From JBGAPH01 sp046349955 (GTDB lineage: Bacteria > Planctomycetota > Planctomycetia > Pirellulales > JBGAPH01): 64,000 bases of DNA. Each line of letters opens with the position of its first letter. Positions within the stretch are counted from its first letter, which is position 1. Under the pieces are notes generated by a model. It saw nothing but the letters and a program-made list of their open reading frames with translations. It was not told the DNA's origin and did no database searches. The stretch covers positions 186,001-250,000 of the forward strand of contig JAXMBI010000006.1 of NCBI GenBank assembly GCA_046349955.1. Reading direction: 5' to 3'. A program made the position numbers and the translations under genes. Positions 33,177-41,574 of this stretch are shown piece by piece.

Positions 33177-34605
33177 TGCGCTCGCTCGCGCTCTTGCCGC
33201 TGCTGTTCGCCTCTGTCGCTGCCGCCGCCGATCCAGGCCCCTGGCCGCAGTTCCGCGGGCCCGGCGGCGCCGGCGTCGCCGAGGCGCAGAAGCCGCCCGT
33301 CGAGTTCGGCCCCGAGAAAAACGTGAAGTGGAAAGTGGCCGTGCCCTCGGGTCTGTCGTCGCCAATCGTGGTGGGCGATTTGCTCGTGCTCACTGCCTTC
33401 GACGAGGGCAAGCTCTACACGATCGCCTATCGCCGCGCCGATGGGTCGGAAGCCTGGCGCACCGAGGCGCCGGCCAAGAAGCTCGAGCCGTTTCTCGCCG
33501 GCGAAGGGAGCCCCGCGGCCTCGAGCTGCGCCACCGACGGCGAACGGATCGTGTCGTACTTCGGCTCCTGCGGCGTGTTCTGCTACGACCGCGCAGGGCG
33601 CGAGCTCTGGCGCCATGAACTGCCGCTGGCCGAAACGATGGCCGGCTTCGGCAGCGGCGTTTCGCCCATCGTGGCCGATGGCCTGGCCGTGCTCGTGCGC
33701 GACGTGATGCAGGATCCCAAGATCATGGCCTTCGACCTGAGCTCGGGCGCCCTCAAGTGGGAAACCAAGCGGCAGTCCCCCACCAGCTTCTGCACCCCCG
33801 TGGTCTGGGACACGCCGGAAGGCAAGCAAATCGCGGCGCCGGGCTTCAACAAGATGGTCGGCTACGATCTGCAGTCAGGCGAGGAGCGCTGGTTCGTCGA
33901 GGGGATGCCCTCGTCGATTTGTGCGTCCCCCATGGTGTCCGACGGCGAGTTGTTCTTTGCGGCCTGGTCGCCGGGGGATCCGGCCGAGACCGACTTCAAA
34001 ATGCCCAGCTACGACGAGCTGCTCAAAGCCCCGGGGGCGACGCCGACGGCGACGGCGCCATCTCCAAGCAAGAGGCCCAAGGAGGGATGCTCAAAGGCTT
34101 CTTCGACAGCAACGACCCCAACAAGGACGGCCTGGTCGATCGAGGCGAGTGGGAAAAAACGTTGAGCTTCATGGCCGCCACCAAGAACAGCGCGTTCGCG
34201 TTGCCGCCAGGGGGCACGGGAGACGTGACCAATCGCATGCGGTGGAAGCAAACCAAGGGCTTGCCCTACGTCGCCTCGGCGATCGTGGTTGGCGGCCAGG
34301 TGCTCATGGTCAAAGAAGGGGGCATCCTCACCGCTTACGACGCGCAGTCGGGAGATCAGATCTTCCAAAAGCGCGGCGTCGCCTCGGGCAATTACTACGC
34401 CTCCCCCGTGGCCGCCGGAGGCAACATCTATTTCTTCACGCTGGCCGACGGCGTTTCGACCGTGCTCAAGGCTGGCGCCAAATCGCCCGAGGTTGTGGCG
34501 CAAAACCCGCCGCTCGGCGAGCGGACCTCGGCCACGCCCGCCATCGCCGACAACGAAATCTATGTGCGCACCGCGGGGCACTTCTACGCGTTCGCGAACC
34601 AGTAG
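33177..34605 (+). pseudogene. PQQ-type beta-propeller protein with EF-hands, one frameshift
   Basis: The coding region starts with a signal peptide (MRSLALLPLLFASVAAAA) and continues as PQQ-like beta-propeller blades (WPQFRGPGGAGVAEAQKPP, then repeated SGALKWETK-type blades). At about 34,035 the frame must slip by one base in a run of five Gs; adding one G restores DADGDGAISKQE, a canonical EF-hand, then a second EF-hand-like loop DSNDPNKDGLVDRGE and further blades to FYAFANQ. The intact protein would have about 476 residues and be periplasmic and calcium-binding. A single homopolymer indel suggests sequencing error or a very recent mutation. The stop TAG lies in a GTAGGGTGGGG repeat. Confidence 0.75.
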
Positions 34606-34684
34606 GGTGGGGCGAAAGCCCCACCGCCAACCACGCTTCGTCGCCGGTGCTCCGGTGGGGCCCACTTCGTTCTCCCCACCCGAC
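34602..34684. repeat. GTAGGGTGGGGC inverted repeat, copy 2
   Basis: The left end GTAGGGTGGGGCGAAAGCCC matches copy 1 in all but one base of its first 20. The right end CCCCACCCGAC mirrors it. The 83-bp element supplies the stop codon of the propeller/EF-hand gene. Confidence 0.75.
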
Positions 34685-34706
34685 GAGCTGCGGGTCTGAG
34701 GCCCTT

Positions 34707-35165
34707 ATGTCTGGTGATTCGCCCGTCGTGGTTCGCATTACGCATCGCTACGCCGCTTCGGCCGAGCGCGTGTTCGATGCTTGGCTCGACCCGGCGCTGA
34801 TCGGCCGGTTCATGTTCGGGCCCCACCTGCGCGACGAACGGATCGTGCGGCTGACGGTCGAACCCAGAGTAGGCGGGGAGTTCTCCTTCGTCGTCGAGCG
34901 GCAAGGGCAGGAGTTCGACCACCTGGGCATATACCGGGAAATCGATCGCCCACGGCGCCTGGTGTTCACCTGGGGCATCCGCGCGCACCTACCCGAAACG
35001 TCGCTCGTGACGATCGAGATCGAGCCGCTGGCCGAGGGCTGCGAGCTCGTGCTGACGCACCAGATGGACCCCAAGTGGGCCGAGTGGCAGGATCGCGTGG
35101 CGGCCGGGTGGACGAAAATGACCACGGCGCTCGACGAGGAGCTGAGCCGCACGCGGCCGCATTAA
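34707..35165 (+). CDS. SRPBCC/AHSA1-domain protein
   Basis: This 152-residue protein has the activator-of-Hsp90 homologue fold: ITHRYAASAERVFDAWLDP at the N-terminus, VEPRVGGEFSFVV, then EGCELVLTHQMDPKWAEWQD and the C-terminal helix GWTKMTTALDEEL. It is a typical AHSA1-family ligand-binding domain. It is unrelated by close sequence to the SRPBCC protein at 32,433 and lacks an adjacent ArsR gene. Confidence 0.85.
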   Translation: MSGDSPVVVRITHRYAASAERVFDAWLDPALIGRFMFGPHLRDERIVRLTVEPRVGGEFSFVVERQGQEFDHLGIYREIDRPRRLVFTWGIRAHLPETSLVTIEIEPLAEGCELVLTHQMDPKWAEWQDRVAAGWTKMTTALDEELSRTRPH

Positions 35166-35304
35166 CGTAGCCTGCTCTCTCCGAGAGCAGAATGCTTAGT
35201 TCCCCGGAGTTTCCTGGGGGCACGCCTTGGGGCTCGACCCCAGCCACCCGAATCTGCCCTGGCGAACTCTGGGCGAAAGCCGTTCGTCCGCCAGCGCGCC
35301 ACCC

Positions 35305-35326
35305 GTTATGCTGAAGCATAACCTAC
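35305..35326. repeat. Palindromic repeat GTTATGCTGAAGCATAAC, copy 1
   Basis: GTTATGC and GCATAAC form a stem around a TGAA tetraloop, followed by CTAC. It lies 40 bases before the RNase R start. A second copy at 39399-39420 on the other strand is identical except for two paired changes that keep the stem. Confidence 0.7.
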
Positions 35327-35365
35327 AGGTCCCTCTTGGCCCTCTGCGACGGCGCGTCCCCCCTG

Positions 35366-37621
35366 ATGATCGAACCTGCCGATTTGGAACAAGCGGTGCT
35401 GCAGTTCGTGCAGCAGCCCGGCTACAAGCCCCTCAAGCCCCGGCAAATCGCCCGCCAACTGCGGCTGCCCGAGGATCGGCACCAAGACGTCCGCCGGCTG
35501 GTGAAGCGGCTCGTGAAGCAGGGTCGGCTCGTCTACGGCGGCAATCACCTGGTGCGACTCCCGTCGGCGCCCACCGATCGCGTGGCAGGCACGTTCCGCC
35601 GGATGGCCGCCGGCTTCGGCTTCGTCCGCCCGCGCGACGCCGCGCCCGGCGCTGATCGAAGCGAAGACATTTTCATTGCCGAAGGCGATGCCCGCGACGC
35701 AGCCAGCGGCGACCTGGTGCTCGTGCGGATCAAGAAGAAGCGCGACCACCGCCGTCCCAACCGGGAAGGTGAGATCGTCGAAATCGTGGAGCGCGAAACG
35801 CACACCTTCGTCGGCACCTATCTCGAACGCGCCGGCAGCGCCTACGTCCAGGTCGACGGCACGGTCTTTCAGCAGCCAATTCTGGTGGGCGATCCGGGCG
35901 CCAAGAACGCCAAGCCCGACGACAAGGTCGTGTTCGAAATGGTCCGCTTCCCTTCGCCAGTCCATCCGGGCGAGGGAGTGATCGTCGAGGTGCTGGGGCC
36001 GCGCGGCGCGCCCGGCGTCGACACGCTGTCGATCATTCGCGAGTTCAACTTGCCGGGCGAGTTCGCGGCCGATGCGCTGGAGGATGCGCGCACGCAGGCC
36101 GACGCGTTCAACCCTGAGGAGCTTGGGGACCGGCTCGATCTCACGGCCGAGACGATCATCACGATCGACCCGGTCGACGCCCGCGATTTCGACGATGCGA
36201 TCTCGCTCCAGCGGCTCGAGAACGGCCACTGGCGCTTGGGCGTGCATATCGCCGACGTGTCGCACTTCGTGCGCACCAAGTCGCCACTGGATCGAGAAGC
36301 GCATGAGCGGGCAACGAGCGTCTATCTGCCCGACCGCGTAATCCCCATGCTGCCGGAGATCATTTCGAACAACCTGGCCAGCCTCCAGCCCGACAAGGTG
36401 CGGTTCACGAAGTCGGTGTTCATCGAGTTCACGCCCGACGGTGCGTCGGTTGCGGTCGACGGCCACTCGGCGGCGATCAAGAGCTGCCGGCGATTCACTT
36501 ACGAAGAGGTCGACGAGTATCTGGCCGACCGCGAGGCCTGGCGCGGCAAGCTCACGCCGGCAGTCTATGAGCTGCTCGCGAAAATGCACGAGTTGGCAAT
36601 GATTCTTCGCGGGCGGCGGTTCAACCGGGGGGCGCTCGAGCTGTCGATGCGCGAGGTCAAGGTCGACCTCGACCGCGACGGCCGCGTAAGCGGCGCGCAT
36701 CTGGTGCAGAACACGGAGAGCCACCAGATCATCGAAGAGTTCATGCTCTCGGCGAACGAGGCGGTGGCGAGCCTGCTCGCCGCCGCGAATCTGCCTTTCT
36801 TGCGCCGCATCCATTCGGCGCCTGACCCGAGAAAGCTCAAGTTGCTCACGGAGTTCGTCACCGAACTCGGCTTCAAGACCGAGAGCCTGGAAAGCCGCTT
36901 CGAGCTGCAGAAGCTGCTGCTGGAAGTGCGCGACGCCCCGGAGCAGCACGCGGTGAACTACGCTGTGCTCCGCTCGCTGCAGCGGGCCGTGTACGGCCCC
37001 GAGGAGGAGGGGCACTTCGCATTGGCCAGCGACTGCTACTGCCACTTCACCTCGCCGATTCGCCGCTATCCGGATCTGACGATTCACCGGCTGCTCGACT
37101 CGCTCTTACGGAAGAAGCGCCCCAAGCAGCACTTCGACGAGCTGAAGACGCTGGGGATGCACTGCTCGGAGCAAGAGCGACGAGCCGAGGCCGCTGAGCG
37201 CGAGCTGACCAAGGTCAAGCTGCTGATTTACTTGAGCGACCGCATTGGCCAGCAGATGACCGCCATCATCACCGGGGTCGAATCGTTCGGCGTGTTCGCC
37301 CAGGGGATCGAACTGCCGGCGGAAGGGCTCGTGCGCGTCGAAACGCTCTCCGACGACTTCTACCGCTTCGACCGCCAAACCCACAGCCTCACCGGCAACC
37401 GCGCCGGCAACCGCTACCGGCTGGGGGACCGGATCGAGGTGGTGGTGGCCCGGGTCGACGTGGAGCGCCGCGAACTCGATTTCCGCATCGTCGGCCGGGG
37501 AGAGCGGCCCGCGCGGACAGAGAAGCCCCGCCATGGGATCAAAGCTCCCAAGGTTGCTCGCGGCGCGAAAAAGACGCCGAAAGGCGCAAAGGCGCCGCGT
37601 GGCAAGCGAAAGCGAAAATAG
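35366..37621 (+). CDS. rnr: Ribonuclease R (RNB-domain 3'-5' exoribonuclease)
   Basis: The 751-residue protein has the RNase R order: N-terminal winged helix (residues about 1-70), cold-shock domains (about 70-240), RNB catalytic domain (about 255-590), and an S1 domain (about 640-715) ending in a Lys/Arg-rich tail. The four catalytic Asp cluster is TIDPVDARDFDDA (Asp268, Asp274, Asp276, Asp277). It degrades structured RNA from the 3' end in the cytosol. A TTG start at 35336 is possible but the ATG at 35366 opens the winged helix. The basic tail is common in this family and aids RNA unwinding. Confidence 0.93.
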   Translation: MIEPADLEQAVLQFVQQPGYKPLKPRQIARQLRLPEDRHQDVRRLVKRLVKQGRLVYGGNHLVRLPSAPTDRVAGTFRRMAAGFGFVRPRDAAPGADRSEDIFIAEGDARDAASGDLVLVRIKKKRDHRRPNREGEIVEIVERETHTFVGTYLERAGSAYVQVDGTVFQQPILVGDPGAKNAKPDDKVVFEMVRFPSPVHPGEGVIVEVLGPRGAPGVDTLSIIREFNLPGEFAADALEDARTQADAFNPEELGDRLDLTAETIITIDPVDARDFDDAISLQRLENGHWRLGVHIADVSHFVRTKSPLDREAHERATSVYLPDRVIPMLPEIISNNLASLQPDKVRFTKSVFIEFTPDGASVAVDGHSAAIKSCRRFTYEEVDEYLADREAWRGKLTPAVYELLAKMHELAMILRGRRFNRGALELSMREVKVDLDRDGRVSGAHLVQNTESHQIIEEFMLSANEAVASLLAAANLPFLRRIHSAPDPRKLKLLTEFVTELGFKTESLESRFELQKLLLEVRDAPEQHAVNYAVLRSLQRAVYGPEEEGHFALASDCYCHFTSPIRRYPDLTIHRLLDSLLRKKRPKQHFDELKTLGMHCSEQERRAEAAERELTKVKLLIYLSDRIGQQMTAIITGVESFGVFAQGIELPAEGLVRVETLSDDFYRFDRQTHSLTGNRAGNRYRLGDRIEVVVARVDVERRELDFRIVGRGERPARTEKPRHGIKAPKVARGAKKTPKGAKAPRGKRKRK

Positions 37622-37664
37622 CCTGCCTCGGGTCCGGTCACAGTGCTCGGCGAAGCAACCTCCG

Positions 37665-37705
37665 TTGGCAACGTGCCGGCGAGGACCGCTATAATCGCGG
37701 TCCTC
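37665..37705 (+). promoter_or_regulatory. Promoter with -10 box inside a perfect inverted repeat
   Basis: TTGGCA (37665-37670) and TATAAT (37690-37695) are 19 bases apart. The TATAAT is framed by a perfect 9-bp inverted repeat, GAGGACCGC (37681-37689) and GCGGTCCTC (37697-37705). A dimeric regulator binding these arms would cover the -10 box. It faces the histidine kinase gene, 54 bases away. Confidence 0.6.
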
Positions 37706-37758
37706 GCCTGACCTCGGCGCTCCCTGGGCGCCTTCTGTCCACGACGGGTAGGTCCTGC

Positions 37759-39402
37759 ATGCTTGGCTTTCTCGGCGGCCTGTTCGATCCCTCCGGTTTC
37801 ATGCCGCGTTGGATTTGTGGCGACTGGCCCGTCTCGCTCGGCTGGCTTCACATCGGCTCGGATCTCTCCATTTGGGGCGCCTATACGGCCATTCCCGTGG
37901 TGATCGGATACTATGCCGTGCGCCGCAAGGACGTGCCCTTCATGCCGCTGTTTTGGCTGTTCGGGGCATTCATCTTCGCCTGCGGCACGGTTCACTTGAT
38001 CGAGGCGGTGATCTTCTGGAACCCGGTCTACCGCTTGGCCGGCGCCGTGAAGCTGATCACGGCGATCGTCTCCTGGGGCACCGTGCTCGCGCTGATCAAG
38101 GTCGTGCCCGACGCCATGCGGCTGCCGGGGCTCGCGCGCCTCAACACGGAGCTGGAAACGGAAATCGCCGAGCGCAAGCGGGCCCAGCACGAACGCGAGC
38201 GGCTGCTCGACAGCGAGCGCGCCGCCCGCGCCGACGCGGAACGGGCCAACCGGGTGAAAGACGATTTCCTCTCGATCGTCTCCCACGAGCTCCGCACCCC
38301 GCTCAACGCGATCCAGGGCTATGCCCAACTCCTGGTGCATGATCAGCACGATCAACAGCTGGTGCGCGAGGCGGCCGAGGTGATCGAGCGGAACAGCCGC
38401 GCCCAGTCGCAGATCATCGACGATCTGCTCGACACCAGCCGCATCATGTCAGGCAAGGTGCGGCTCGACGTGCAAACGGTCGACCTGGCCGCCGTAGTCG
38501 AGGCGGCCCTCAGCTCGTCGCGCCCCGCGGCCAAGGCTCGCGAAATCCGCCTCCACACCGTGCTCGACCCGAAGGCAGGACCGGTGCTGGGAGACGCGGG
38601 GCGTTTGCAGCAGGTCGTCTGGAACTTGTTCTCGAACGCCATCAAGTTCACTCCCAAAGGCGGCCGCGTGCAGGTGTCGCTCGAACGCGTCAGCTCGCAC
38701 GTGGAGTTGACCGTGAGCGATTCCGGTGAAGGCATTTCGCCGGAATTCTTGCCGCATGTCTTCGACCGCTTCCTCCAGGCCGACACCGGCGCTAGCCGCC
38801 GCCACTCAGGCCTGGGGCTGGGCCTTTCGATTGTGCGGCAGTTGGTCGAACTGCACGGCGGCCAAGTGGCGGCCGATAGTCCTGGGTTAGGAAAGGGCGC
38901 CAGTTTCAAGGTCATCTTGCCGCTGCAGGCGGTACGGCAAGAAGGGGCAAATGGAGATCGGCCGCATCCGGCCGTGCCAGCGACGGAACCGGCCCGCTTC
39001 GACTTGCCGGCGCTCGCGGGGCTCAAAGTGCTCGTGGTCGACGACGAGCCCGATGCCCGCAGCCTGGTGCAGCGGCTGCTGCGCGACCACGAGGTCGAAG
39101 TCGTGCTGGCCGGTTCGGTGGTCGAGGCCGAAGAGACCTTCCGCCGCGAGCGCCCCGACCTGGTGCTGAGCGACATCGGCATGCCCGAGCACGACGGCTA
39201 TGAGCTGATCCACCGCATCCGGGCGTTGCCCGCCGCGGCGGGCGGGCAAACCCCGGCCGCGGCCCTGACCGCCTTTGCCCGCAGCGAAGACCGCACGCGG
39301 GCGCTGCTAGCAGGCTACCAGGCCCACATCACCAAACCGGTGCATGCCCACGAGTTGATCGCGGTGGTGGCGGCGCTGGCCGGGCGAACTGGCCGCTCGT
39401 AG
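37759..39402 (+). CDS. Hybrid histidine kinase with ethylene-receptor-like sensor
   Basis: The 547-residue protein starts with three membrane helices resembling the ethylene-binding domain of plant ETR1. The matches are SDLSIWGAYTAIPVVIGYY (like helix 1 with its key Asp) and FGAFIFACGTVHLIEAV (helix 2), in which Cys75 and His79 keep the Cys-x3-His copper-ligand spacing. KLITAIVSWGTVLALIKVVP matches helix 3. A short coiled coil leads to HisKA (His176 in SHELRTPL) and HATPase_c (N-box and G-boxes near residues 290-380). A C-terminal receiver has DDEPDA, Asp472 (SDIGMP) and Lys in ITKP. It should sense a small hydrophobic ligand through copper and pass phosphate to its own receiver. No partner regulator is adjacent. 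Confidence 0.85.
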   Translation: MLGFLGGLFDPSGFMPRWICGDWPVSLGWLHIGSDLSIWGAYTAIPVVIGYYAVRRKDVPFMPLFWLFGAFIFACGTVHLIEAVIFWNPVYRLAGAVKLITAIVSWGTVLALIKVVPDAMRLPGLARLNTELETEIAERKRAQHERERLLDSERAARADAERANRVKDDFLSIVSHELRTPLNAIQGYAQLLVHDQHDQQLVREAAEVIERNSRAQSQIIDDLLDTSRIMSGKVRLDVQTVDLAAVVEAALSSSRPAAKAREIRLHTVLDPKAGPVLGDAGRLQQVVWNLFSNAIKFTPKGGRVQVSLERVSSHVELTVSDSGEGISPEFLPHVFDRFLQADTGASRRHSGLGLGLSIVRQLVELHGGQVAADSPGLGKGASFKVILPLQAVRQEGANGDRPHPAVPATEPARFDLPALAGLKVLVVDDEPDARSLVQRLLRDHEVEVVLAGSVVEAEETFRRERPDLVLSDIGMPEHDGYELIHRIRALPAAAGGQTPAAALTAFARSEDRTRALLAGYQAHITKPVHAHELIAVVAALAGRTGRS

Positions 39403-39420
39403 GTTGTGCTTCAGCACAAC
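39399..39420. repeat. Palindromic repeat GTTGTGCTTCAGCACAAC, copy 2
   Basis: Read on the minus strand it is GTTGTGCTGAAGCACAAC followed by CTAC, the same element as at 35305-35326. It begins at the stop codon of the histidine kinase gene. It may act as a transcript-end hairpin. Confidence 0.7.
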
Positions 39421-39492
39421 AACTCCGCGCGACAGCGCCCTGACTGTCGCTCATCCTTTCGGCCCCTTCCTGCCGAAACTGTACACATGCTA

Positions 39493-39533
39493 TTGCTTAT
39501 GAACAGGCGTATATTAGAATACGCATGGTGTTC
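39493..39533 (+). promoter_or_regulatory. lexA promoter and candidate LexA operator
   Basis: TTGCTT (39493-39498) and TAGAAT (39515-39520) are 16 bases apart. The palindrome GCGTAT-ATTAGA-ATACGC (39507-39524) covers the -10 box, and GAACA/TGTTC (39501-39533) flank it. LexA genes are usually autorepressed, so this is a good candidate operator. It matches neither the E. coli (CTGT-N8-ACAG) nor the Gram-positive (GAAC-N4-GTTC) box exactly. Confidence 0.55.
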
Positions 39534-39566
39534 ATTCGTCCCCCTGCCTTTGGGCCTGAAAGCGGT

Positions 39567-40169
39567 ATGGATCAGTTCGAGCAACTCACCGAACGTCAGC
39601 GCGAGGTGTACGACTTCATCCGCGAGAAGATCAAAGGCCGCGGCTACGGGCCGACGGTGCGGGAGATTGGCGAGCAATTTGGCATTAGCTCGCCCAATGG
39701 CGTCATGTGCCATCTCAAGGCCCTCGAGAAAAAAGGGCTGATCATCCGCGAGCCCAATATGTCGCGGGCGATTCAGCTCGCCGTCGAGCCCGAGGAAGAG
39801 CGCGGGCTGCCGCTCGTGGGTCGGATCGCCGCCGGCGTGCTGCACGAAGCTGTCGAGCAGCAGGAACGGATCGAGCTGGGCGAAATGTTTGTCGGCAAGG
39901 ACCTGATCGCCCTGCAGGTGAGCGGCGATTCGATGATCGAGGACCAGATCGCCGACGGCGACTATGTGATCCTCAAACGCCAGCGCACCGCCCGCAAGGG
40001 GCAGATCGTGGTCGCCGAAACGGACGAAGGCGAAGCCACGCTCAAACGCTGGTTCCCCGAAGCGAACCGTATTCGCCTGGAGCCGGCGAACTCGTCGATG
40101 AAGTCGATCTACGTGCGCAACGCCAAGGTGCTGGGCGTGCTGGTGGGCGTCGTCCGCAAGGTGGTGTAA
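39567..40169 (+). CDS. lexA: SOS repressor LexA
   Basis: This 200-residue protein has the N-terminal winged helix (LTERQREVYDFIREKIKGRG, then PTVREIGEQFGISSPNGVMC) and a C-terminal S24 peptidase domain. The self-cleavage site is Ala89-Gly90 in GRIAAGVL, and the catalytic pair is Ser122 (SGDSMIED) and Lys160 (EATLKRW). It represses the SOS regulon and cleaves itself on RecA filaments. ATG 39567 gives the usual family start; an ORF beginning at 39525 would add 14 residues overlapping the operator. No other SOS gene is beside it. Confidence 0.92.
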   Translation: MDQFEQLTERQREVYDFIREKIKGRGYGPTVREIGEQFGISSPNGVMCHLKALEKKGLIIREPNMSRAIQLAVEPEEERGLPLVGRIAAGVLHEAVEQQERIELGEMFVGKDLIALQVSGDSMIEDQIADGDYVILKRQRTARKGQIVVAETDEGEATLKRWFPEANRIRLEPANSSMKSIYVRNAKVLGVLVGVVRKVV

Positions 40170-40178
40170 GTTCGTCCT

Positions 40179-40211
40179 CCCTCTCTCCGTGGGAGAGGGC
40201 CGGGGTGAGGG
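40179..40211. repeat. CCCTCTCC-hairpin repeat, isolated unit
   Basis: CCCTCTCTCC and GGGAGAGGG pair around GT, followed by CCGGGGTGAGGG. It is the same unit as the three at 26068-26260 and lies 10 bases after the lexA stop codon, where it could serve as an RNA hairpin. Confidence 0.8.
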
Positions 40212-40364
40212 AACCGCGCCTCGCGCGACTCTGCGCCATCCTTCCACCCACCGGTTGACGCCCCTTCTCCGCACCCGCATATTGTGGGTCGCCCGGCGCG
40301 CTTCTCTGCCCGCGGCGCTGCGTTTGCCCCTCCCGTCTCCCTGCCTTCCCTTCGCGCTCCACTC

Positions 40365-41522
40365 ATGGCCAAACCCCTCAATATCGGCATGATCGGCTAC
40401 GGCTTCATGGGCCGGGCCCACTCGAACGCCTATCGCCAGGTCAACCAGTTCTTCGAACTCGAGTACCGGCCGGTGCTCAAGGCGTGCAGCGCCCGCAACG
40501 CCGAAAAGCTCAAGGCGTTCGCCGCCAACTGGGGCTATGAGTCGACCGAGACCGACTGGCGGAAGCTGATCGAGCGGAAGGACATCGATCTGATCGACGT
40601 TGGCACGCCGAACAACACGCATCTCGAGATCGTGTTGGCGGCGGCCGCTGCCGGCAAGATGGTGCTCTGCGAGAAGCCGCTGGCGATGACCGTGGCCGAG
40701 GGGGAGAAGATGGTGGCCGCGGTCGAAAAGGCCAAGGTCCCCAACATGGTCTGGTACAACTACCGCCGTGTGCCCGCCATCACGCTCGCGAAGCAGCTCG
40801 TGGATGAAGGCCGCATCGGCCGCCCGTTCCACTATCGCGCCACCTACCTGCAGGACTGGACGATCGGCGCCGACGTGCCCCAAGGGGGCGCCGCCCTCTG
40901 GCGTCTCGACGCCGCGGCCGCCGGCTCAGGCGTGACCGGCGACCTGCTCGCCCACTCGATCGACACGGCCGAATGGCTCAACGGCCCGATCAAGCGGGTA
41001 AGCGCGGCCACGGAAACGTTCGTCAAGGAACGCGTTCACCAGGACACCGGCAAGGTGCAGCCGGTCGGCATCGACGACGCCTGTATGTTCCTGGCGGTCT
41101 TCGCCAACGGCTCGATGGGCACGTTCGAAAGCACGCGCTATGCCCGCGGCCGCAAGAACTACAACACGTTCGAACTCAACGGCGAGGCGGGCAGCGTGTT
41201 CTTCGACCTCGAGGACCCGCAGTACCTGCAGTACTTCCGCTACGCCGATCCGGCCACCGGCAAGAAGATCGAAAGCCACCTCACCGGTTGGCAAAAGGTG
41301 CATGTCACCAACTTCGAGCACCCCTACATGAAGCAGTACTGGGTGCCAGGCTGCACGATCGGCTACGAGCACACGTTCGTAAACGCCCTGGCCGACTTCC
41401 TCAAGGGCCTGGAGACCGGCCAGCCGGCCCAACCCGACTTCCGCAGCGGCCTGCGCACGCAAAAAGTGTGCGACGCGGTGCTGGCGAGCGCGAAGAGCGG
41501 GCAGTGGGTGGAGATTGGGTAG
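40365..41522 (+). CDS. Gfo/Idh/MocA-family oxidoreductase
   Basis: The 385-residue protein has the N-terminal Rossmann fold with NIGMIGYGFMGRAHSNAY (dinucleotide loop), the VGTPNNTHLEI strand and the catalytic LCEKPLAM motif (EKP lysine). The C-terminal domain is the alpha/beta GFO fold with a HSIDTAEWLNG metal/substrate segment. It likely oxidises or reduces a sugar or inositol with NAD(P). The segment AALWRLDAAAAGSGVTGDLL is typical of the long Gfo forms common in planctomycetes. The accessory STAND gene starts 53 bases after its stop. Confidence 0.9.
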   Translation: MAKPLNIGMIGYGFMGRAHSNAYRQVNQFFELEYRPVLKACSARNAEKLKAFAANWGYESTETDWRKLIERKDIDLIDVGTPNNTHLEIVLAAAAAGKMVLCEKPLAMTVAEGEKMVAAVEKAKVPNMVWYNYRRVPAITLAKQLVDEGRIGRPFHYRATYLQDWTIGADVPQGGAALWRLDAAAAGSGVTGDLLAHSIDTAEWLNGPIKRVSAATETFVKERVHQDTGKVQPVGIDDACMFLAVFANGSMGTFESTRYARGRKNYNTFELNGEAGSVFFDLEDPQYLQYFRYADPATGKKIESHLTGWQKVHVTNFEHPYMKQYWVPGCTIGYEHTFVNALADFLKGLETGQPAQPDFRSGLRTQKVCDAVLASAKSGQWVEIG

Positions 41523-41574
41523 GCGGCTCACTTCGTCGGTGCTTGCAGTTTTCATCGAATGAAGGGTTCTTGCT

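Noticed and set aside
35306..37087. 593-codon minus-strand ORF
   Set aside because: It is antisense to the RNase R gene, whose catalytic motifs are clear.
39411..40883. 490-codon minus-strand ORF
   Set aside because: It crosses lexA and the Gfo/Idh gene in antisense and carries no family motifs.
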